Source: Bacteroidales bacterium UBA3816
GTDB taxonomy: Bacteria; Bacteroidota; Bacteroidia; Bacteroidales; P3
Length of the DNA stretch: 21,062 bases
Direction of reading: 5' to 3'
NCBI GenBank assembly: GCA_002368955.1
Contig: DFDY01000138.1
Coordinates: 1-21,062 of the forward strand
Part shown: positions 16,488 to 21,062 of the stretch, one piece after another
Layout of the letters: each line of letters begins with the position of its first letter
How positions within the stretch are numbered: the stretch's first letter is position 1
Made by a program: the position numbers and the translations under genes
Notes under the pieces: generated by a model
Database searches by the model: none
Told to the model about the DNA's origin: nothing
The model's input: the letters and a program-made list of their open reading frames with translations, nothing else

Positions 16488-18146
16488 ATGCTCAAAACAC
16501 TCCATATCGAAAATTACGCACTCATCCAGCAGACCGATATTACATTTGATGCTGGATTGGTGGTCATCACAGGCGAGACTGGTGCAGGCAAGTCTATTCT
16601 TTTGGGAGCCTTAGGCCTTCTCCTCGGCCAGCGAGCCGATACGCAGGTGCTCTCCGACAAGGAGCGTAAATGTGTGGTCGAAGCCTCCTTCGACATCTCT
16701 GGCCTCGGCTTGCAACCCTTTTTTGAGCAGTACGATGCCGACTACGACGACCACCTCATCCTACGCCGCGAAATTCTCCCGTCGGCCAAAAGCCGTGCCT
16801 TCGTCAACGACTCCCCCGCCAATCTCCAGTTCCTCAAAGAACTAGGCCCTCATATTCTTGATATCCATTCGCAGTATCAGACCCTCACCCTCACCGAAAG
16901 TCTCTTCCAAACGCAACTTCTCGACTCTTTCTCCGATGGTACGCTCTTGGCCAAATACCAGAACCTTTACCGTCAGTATGGCTCGCTGAAACGGCAGCTT
17001 GAGCAACTCACCGCCCAGGATGCCGAGAACAACAAGGTGCTTGACTACAACCGATTCCTTTTCGATGAGCTCCACACGGCCAATCTCCAGCCCGATGAGC
17101 AGCAGGAACTGGAAGAGGAGGCGCACCTCTTGGAGCACACAGGGGCCATCAAAGAGGCTCTGGGCACTGTGGCTGCTGTCTGCGATGGCAGTGGCGATAG
17201 TGACGACAGTGCCGTTGCCCGCTTGGTGACTGCCCGCGCCGCTTTAGCCCATGTCATCTCTTTCCATGCCGACATACAGACCCTCCATCAACGCCTCGAC
17301 TCCACCCTCATCGAGTTGCAAGACATTCTCTCCGACGTTGCCTCCCTCGACGATCGCCTTCAGTTCTCTCCCCAGCGGCAGCAGCAGGTCAGTGAGCGCC
17401 TCGACCTAATCTATCGGTTGGAGAAGAAACATGGTGTTGACTCTGTCCCCGCCCTCCTCGACATACAGCAGCAGCTCGACCTGCAATTGCAGGCCGCTGA
17501 AGGCCTTGACGACCGCATTCGCCAAGTTATGGAGCAGGTCGATAATGTCTTTGCTCAGATGCAGCAGGCTGCCGACAAGGTCACCGCTGCCCGAACCAAA
17601 GCCGCCCGCCAGTTGGAAAAGCAGCTCCTTCCCGTTCTGGCACAAGTAGGTATGGCCTCAGCCAAAATCGTAGTGGAAATCACCGCTGCTGCCGACTTCA
17701 ATTCATTGGGACATGACAACGTCCGCCTGCTTTTCAACGCCAACCAGGGGGGCACTCTCAGGCCGCTGGCCGAGGTGGCTTCTGGCGGTGAGCTTTCGCG
17801 TCTCATGTTGGCAGTCAAGTCCGTTGTCACCCAGCGCAGCCTCCTGCCCACCATCATTTTCGATGAGATTGACAGTGGTGTCTCGGGCGACATCTCCGTT
17901 GCGGTTGGCGAAATCATGCGCCGCATGGCCCAGCATATGCAGGTTATCGCCATCTCCCATCTGCCTCAAATTGCCGCCAAGGCCCGCCAACACCTCAAGG
18001 TGGCCAAGGCCCTCGAAGGCGACCGTACCATCTCGCGCATTCGCCAGCTTGACCCCGACCAGCGCGTGACCGAAATAGCCGTCATGCTCTCCTCCAACCC
18101 ACCCACTCAGGCCGCCCTGCAGACTGCCCGCGAACTGATGGACTGA
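16488..18146 (+). CDS. recN: DNA repair protein RecN
   Basis: RecN is an SMC-like ATPase that acts early at DNA double-strand breaks and promotes RecA-dependent repair. The protein is 552 residues, the usual length. It begins MLKTLHIENYALI with Walker A GETGAGKS (29-36). A long central coiled-coil region rich in Q, L and E runs from about 150 to 390. The ABC signature ASGGELSRLMLAVK starts at 431, Walker B IIFDEIDSGVSG at 456-467, and the H-loop IAISHLPQIAAKA follows, all in the right order. Composition returns to the GC-rich pattern of sufS. There is no SOS box that I can recognise upstream. Because no terminator is visible after the cassette, it could be read from the cassette promoter as well as from its original source. 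Confidence 0.97.
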   Translation: MLKTLHIENYALIQQTDITFDAGLVVITGETGAGKSILLGALGLLLGQRADTQVLSDKERKCVVEASFDISGLGLQPFFEQYDADYDDHLILRREILPSAKSRAFVNDSPANLQFLKELGPHILDIHSQYQTLTLTESLFQTQLLDSFSDGTLLAKYQNLYRQYGSLKRQLEQLTAQDAENNKVLDYNRFLFDELHTANLQPDEQQELEEEAHLLEHTGAIKEALGTVAAVCDGSGDSDDSAVARLVTARAALAHVISFHADIQTLHQRLDSTLIELQDILSDVASLDDRLQFSPQRQQQVSERLDLIYRLEKKHGVDSVPALLDIQQQLDLQLQAAEGLDDRIRQVMEQVDNVFAQMQQAADKVTAARTKAARQLEKQLLPVLAQVGMASAKIVVEITAAADFNSLGHDNVRLLFNANQGGTLRPLAEVASGGELSRLMLAVKSVVTQRSLLPTIIFDEIDSGVSGDISVAVGEIMRRMAQHMQVIAISHLPQIAAKARQHLKVAKALEGDRTISRIRQLDPDQRVTEIAVMLSSNPPTQAALQTARELMD

Positions 18147-18209
18147 TTTCCTACCCTTTATAGCTCAGAAAAACAAACAGACACACATCCGTTTCCCTTT
18201 ATCACGATT

Positions 18210-19967
18210 ATGAAAAGATACATGACATCGTTCCTACTCTTGGTTATCTTACTATGCAACCTCCTGCATGCCCAGTCTTTCGAGCCGCCCAAGTTAGACC
18301 TTCCCCTGCGGCTTCCGGCAGCCCCGTCCGGCACTTTTGCCGAAATCCGTACCAATCACTTCCATAGTGGCATCGACCTGCGCGTTGGGGGCGACGAAGG
18401 CGTGGGCACCCCGGTCTACGCCCCTGCCGACGGCTATGTCAGCCGTCTGCGCATCTCCGCCTACGATGGTGGCAAGATGCTCTACATCAACCATAAAGGA
18501 AACATCACCACCGTATATCTCCATCTCGACGGTTATCATGGTGCCATCGCCGAATATGTCCTGTCCTACCAGCGTGCCCATCAGTGCTATGCCTTCGACA
18601 CCACCCTTCCCGAGGGGCTCCTGCCTGTCAAGCGGGGAGAGCTTATTGCCTATGCCGGCAACAGCGGCATGAGCGGTGGCCCCCACCTCCACTACGAAGT
18701 GCGCAACACCCGCACCCAGCAATCCCTCAACCCACTGGCCTACGGAGTCACCCTCGACGATACTATTGCACCTACTATTAAAGGCATCCGTCTACTGCCA
18801 GTAGACAAAAACACCCGTCTCAACCGAGCCAAGACGCCCTATCAGGTTGACCTTAGTAGCAGGCGCGGTGCCCTCGGCACCGAAGACAATCCACTGCCCG
18901 TCCTGGGGCGGTTCTATGTGGGTGTCTATGCCTCCGACCGTTCTGAAGGGTCAACGATGAACAATGGCTATGAGCGCATCGACGTTTGGGTCGACGGCGC
19001 CCCCTTCTTTCAATACTGCGTTGACAAGATTACTTACGGCGACACCCGTGCCATCAATGCCCAGCTCGACTGGAATCACTACACCGCCACCCGTCAGCCT
19101 TACATACTCACACGCCGCCTCCCCGGCGACCCCACCAAATATGCCCGCACCTTTGGCGACGGCAGCATCGGTTTCATCGACAGCGACACCACTCTTCACA
19201 GAATCACCATCGTTGTCTCCGACTACAACGGCAATCAGGCTGTCCGCCGTCTCTATGTCCGCAACCATTTCGAGACCCTCGTCCCCATGCATGAGGTGCC
19301 TGAGCACCCCTCTTATCATCTCCTTACCGACAGCCTCACCGTCCGTTGGCCTCTGCAAGTCTATCGGGGCGACTATCAGATTGAAATGCCCGCCGGCATG
19401 GTCTATTATGACGACATCCTCACCCATGGCCTTCTGAACGACCGACGCTATATCTCGCCTATCTACACCGTCAAACCCTTCCGCAGCCCCTACCCGCCTC
19501 ACCGCACTTGGACTCTCCGAGTCCCCGTGGTCATCGGTTATGAGCCTGAGCAATTGGTTCTCTGTCAGCTCAAAGGCGACAAGCCCACAGCCCTCCCCAC
19601 CCGTCTCATCGAGCGCCGCATCGAGGGCAAACCCGGCCGCTGGCTCGAAGCCAGCGTGCGGGCCTTTGGCAATTTTGTGGTTATGAGCGACACCACCGCC
19701 CCCTACGTCAAACCCCTTAACTTCAAAGAAGGCAAGAAGGCAGGCCGAGTGCTGAACATGAAAATGGGCGACAACCTCTCGGGGGTGGTCGAATATCGCT
19801 GTTTCATTAACGGTGAGTGGGTGCTGGGCGAATTCGATGGCAAGAGTGCCACCCTCAGCATCAACCTGGCCCAGGTCTCCTCATCAGTCTCCAGCCTTGA
19901 ACTCCGCATCTTCCTCACCGATGCCTGCCAGAACTCTCGCGAAGTGGTCTACCGTCTCAAACGATAG
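18210..19967 (+). CDS. Secreted M23 family peptidase (LytM-like)
   Basis: This predicted envelope peptidase has 585 residues. A signal peptide (MKRYMTSFLLLVILLCNLLHA, with Q after the cut) sends it to the periplasm or beyond. The M23/LytM zinc site is complete: H52 and D56 in HFHSGIDL, and H161 in GGPHLHYEV, with H159 and H105 (VYLHLDG) as the likely catalytic histidines. The domain is interrupted by an insert at about 110-140 (YHGAIAEYVLSYQRAHQCYA...) before the KRGELIAYAGNSG loop. Intact ligands suggest a working endopeptidase on peptidoglycan cross-links rather than a dead EnvC-like scaffold. The remaining 400 residues are beta-rich, probably immunoglobulin-like modules, with no recognised domain. 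It follows recN by 63 nt. Confidence 0.93.
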   Translation: MKRYMTSFLLLVILLCNLLHAQSFEPPKLDLPLRLPAAPSGTFAEIRTNHFHSGIDLRVGGDEGVGTPVYAPADGYVSRLRISAYDGGKMLYINHKGNITTVYLHLDGYHGAIAEYVLSYQRAHQCYAFDTTLPEGLLPVKRGELIAYAGNSGMSGGPHLHYEVRNTRTQQSLNPLAYGVTLDDTIAPTIKGIRLLPVDKNTRLNRAKTPYQVDLSSRRGALGTEDNPLPVLGRFYVGVYASDRSEGSTMNNGYERIDVWVDGAPFFQYCVDKITYGDTRAINAQLDWNHYTATRQPYILTRRLPGDPTKYARTFGDGSIGFIDSDTTLHRITIVVSDYNGNQAVRRLYVRNHFETLVPMHEVPEHPSYHLLTDSLTVRWPLQVYRGDYQIEMPAGMVYYDDILTHGLLNDRRYISPIYTVKPFRSPYPPHRTWTLRVPVVIGYEPEQLVLCQLKGDKPTALPTRLIERRIEGKPGRWLEASVRAFGNFVVMSDTTAPYVKPLNFKEGKKAGRVLNMKMGDNLSGVVEYRCFINGEWVLGEFDGKSATLSINLAQVSSSVSSLELRIFLTDACQNSREVVYRLKR

Positions 19968-20000
19968 GCCCCTTGGCCACATGCTTCATCCAGCTGACCT

Positions 20001-20309
20001 ATGGTAACCAAGGTCCTGTTCATAGTAAACATCTGCTACTTTGTCGTTGCCTTTGTTGCCATTGTCGTCTCTGACTATCTTTCTAGGAGGCTGTTGCGGA
20101 AATATGGCATACCGTCCGCCGACCAGGGAAATCTATTTGTCTCCATGTCGTTGAAAGGCCTATTCAAATCTCCCCGGCTTTCCCCTGCTGACCGCAGGCG
20201 GGCCAAATTGCATTATTTTATCCATGTCTGGGTCTTACTCATCTTCGTGCTGCTTTTTGTGGCCATGGTGATTGTTTTCAAGATAGAGTCTAACCACCCC
20301 ATTGCCTAA
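20001..20309 (+). CDS. Small two-pass membrane protein
   Basis: This 102-residue protein has two hydrophobic helices, at about 5-26 (VLFIVNICYFVVAFVAIVVSDYL) and 73-93 (FIHVWVLLIFVLLFVAMVIVF), joined by a basic soluble loop (SRRLLRKYG, then LSPADRRRAKLHY). The basic loop suggests that the loop is cytoplasmic and both ends are periplasmic. The ATG is 33 bases after the peptidase stop, on the same strand. Protein-like composition and the two clean helices support a real gene, although no family was recognised. The function cannot be inferred from the neighbours. Confidence 0.7.
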   Translation: MVTKVLFIVNICYFVVAFVAIVVSDYLSRRLLRKYGIPSADQGNLFVSMSLKGLFKSPRLSPADRRRAKLHYFIHVWVLLIFVLLFVAMVIVFKIESNHPIA

Positions 20310-20447
20310 GGCCTGGGTTTCATCCCGGCATACGGCATATTTAGCGACATCACTGGTGACGTGTCTGGTGAGAGGCGCAATGTGTGAGGAAAAAGTCAAA
20401 GAAGAGGCGTAAATTTACAAGAAATAAAGCAGATAAGTAGAAAAAAG

Positions 20448-20478
20448 TTTGCCAATCCAAAAAAAAGTCGTATCTTTG
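20448..20478 (+). promoter_or_regulatory. Bacteroidota-type promoter of rplU-rpmA
   Basis: A -33 element TTTG (20448-20451) and a -7 element TATCTTTG (20471-20478) are separated by 19 nt. This is a near-perfect match to the Bacteroidota primary-sigma consensus. The spacer holds a run of eight A (20459-20466). Transcription would start near 20485, giving a leader of about 65 nt before rplU. Strong housekeeping expression is expected. Confidence 0.85.
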
Positions 20479-20484
20479 CAATCC

Positions 20485-20548
20485 GTTTTGTGGGCATAAA
20501 AGGCCCCGAATAGTGGAATAAAACATTAAAATTAAACATATTAAGAAA
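20485..20548 (+). promoter_or_regulatory. 5' leader of rplU, possible small hairpin
   Basis: The predicted leader between the promoter and the rplU ATG contains a short self-complementary stretch, GGGC-ATAAAAG-GCCC, at about 20493-20507. It continues as AT-rich single-stranded-looking sequence up to the ATG. Ribosomal-protein leaders often bind their own product, but a 4-bp stem is too small to claim that here. Confidence 0.25.
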
Positions 20549-20857
20549 ATGTACGCAATTGTAGAAATCGCAGGCAAGCAATTCAAGGTCGCTCAAGATC
20601 AGAAGGTCTTCGTCAACCGCCTCCACAACGAAGAGGGCAGCGAAGTCACTTTTGACACCGTGATGCTTAAAGACAATGACGGCAACGTAGAGGTTGGCAA
20701 ACCCTACATCGCTGGTGCAAACGTAAAGGCCACCGTTCTCCGCCATCTTAAAGGCGACAAGGTGCTGGTGTTCAAGAAAATCCGTCGCAAAGGCTTCCAG
20801 AAGATGAACGGCCACCGTGACTATCTGACCCAGATCAAAATCGATAGCATCAATTAA
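20549..20857 (+). CDS. rplU: 50S ribosomal protein L21
   Basis: L21 binds 23S rRNA in the large subunit. The protein is 102 residues, the normal length. It has the family start MYAIVEIAGKQFKVAQDQ, the central FDTVMLKDNDGNVEVGKPYI...VKATVL strands, and the basic RNA-binding loop VFKKIRRKGFQKMNGHRDYLTQIKI near the end. It is followed after 36 nt by rpmA, the standard pairing. A strong promoter lies 70 nt upstream, so this pair starts a transcription unit separate from the recN block. Confidence 0.98.
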   Translation: MYAIVEIAGKQFKVAQDQKVFVNRLHNEEGSEVTFDTVMLKDNDGNVEVGKPYIAGANVKATVLRHLKGDKVLVFKKIRRKGFQKMNGHRDYLTQIKIDSIN

Positions 20858-20893
20858 TTCAAGTAGTGTAAAACCTTTTAAAAACATTATATT

Positions 20894-21062
20894 ATGGCTC
20901 ACAAAAAAGGTGTCGGTAGTTCCAGTAACGGTCGTGAATCCGAAAGCAAACGCTTAGGCGTTAAAATCTTTGGCGGTCAGCATTGTGTCGCCGGTAACAT
21001 CATCATCCGTCAGCGTGGCACCGTCCACAACCCCGGTCAGAACGTCGGCATGGGCAAGGACC
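20894..21062 (+). CDS. rpmA: 50S ribosomal protein L27, cut by window end
   Basis: Only the first 56 codons are inside the window. The translation begins MAHKKGVGSSSNGRESESKR, then LGVKIFGGQHCVAG and IIIRQRGT, which is clearly L27. This protein reaches the peptidyl-transferase centre of the ribosome with its flexible N-terminus. The N-terminus begins directly with AHKK, so there is no cleaved extension of the kind found in Firmicutes. The missing part, about 30 residues, lies beyond position 21062. It is co-transcribed with rplU. Confidence 0.97.
   Translation, partial: MAHKKGVGSSSNGRESESKRLGVKIFGGQHCVAGNIIIRQRGTVHNPGQNVGMGKD

Noticed and set aside
20310..20335. Possible terminator after the 102-residue membrane protein (CTGGG...CCCGG)
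   Set aside because: The stem is only about 5 bp with a G-T pair, and no T-run follows it.

Overview
The window looks like a chromosomal segment from a member of the Bacteroidota, most likely the order Bacteroidales. The evidence is a full-length SprA/Sov type IX secretion translocon gene, two promoters of the Bacteroidota form (TTTG-like, about 20 nt, then TAtcTTTG), few recognisable Shine-Dalgarno sites, and a lipoprotein signal followed by Q-K-E. Every gene I accept is on the + strand, and most are tightly packed. I cannot name the genus. No tRNA, rRNA, CRISPR array, insertion sequence or transposase was seen.

Layout. Positions 1-335 hold no gene I can support. From 336 to 13022 runs one dense collinear block: a beta-helix lipoprotein, ruvA (Holliday-junction recognition), sprA (2368 residues, outer-membrane channel of the type IX secretion system), a cytoplasmic TPR protein whose ATG directly abuts the sprA stop, a DedA-family membrane protein, a 61-residue single-pass membrane protein, and sufS (cysteine desulfurase). 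A second block from 16488 to 20309 holds recN (double-strand-break repair), a secreted M23 peptidase and a 102-residue two-pass membrane protein. The window closes with a strong promoter, rplU and the start of rpmA (ribosomal proteins L21 and L27).

The feature that stands out lies between sufS and recN. Positions 13023-16487 are clearly more AT-rich than either side (hand counts of single 60-base lines: 32-43% GC inside, 60% in sufS). They encode three overlapping or near-overlapping genes behind their own promoter: a DUF262 (ParB/Srx-fold, GmrS-like) protein, an AAA/OLD-like ATPase with a DUF3696-like tail, and a 315-residue Cys/His-rich protein I do not recognise. The architecture, composition and position inside a housekeeping block fit a horizontally acquired defence cassette. 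An imperfect direct repeat, CGTTATG-NN-AAAA, brackets it and may be the scar of its insertion. The cassette promoter and the rplU promoter share the same TATCTTTGCA core and A-tract spacer, so the cassette should be read well by the host.

How the parts relate. ruvA and recN serve recombination and repair. sprA, the lipoprotein and the M23 peptidase act at the cell envelope. sufS supplies sulfur for Fe-S clusters, but no other suf gene is in view. The cassette appears functionally unrelated to its neighbours.
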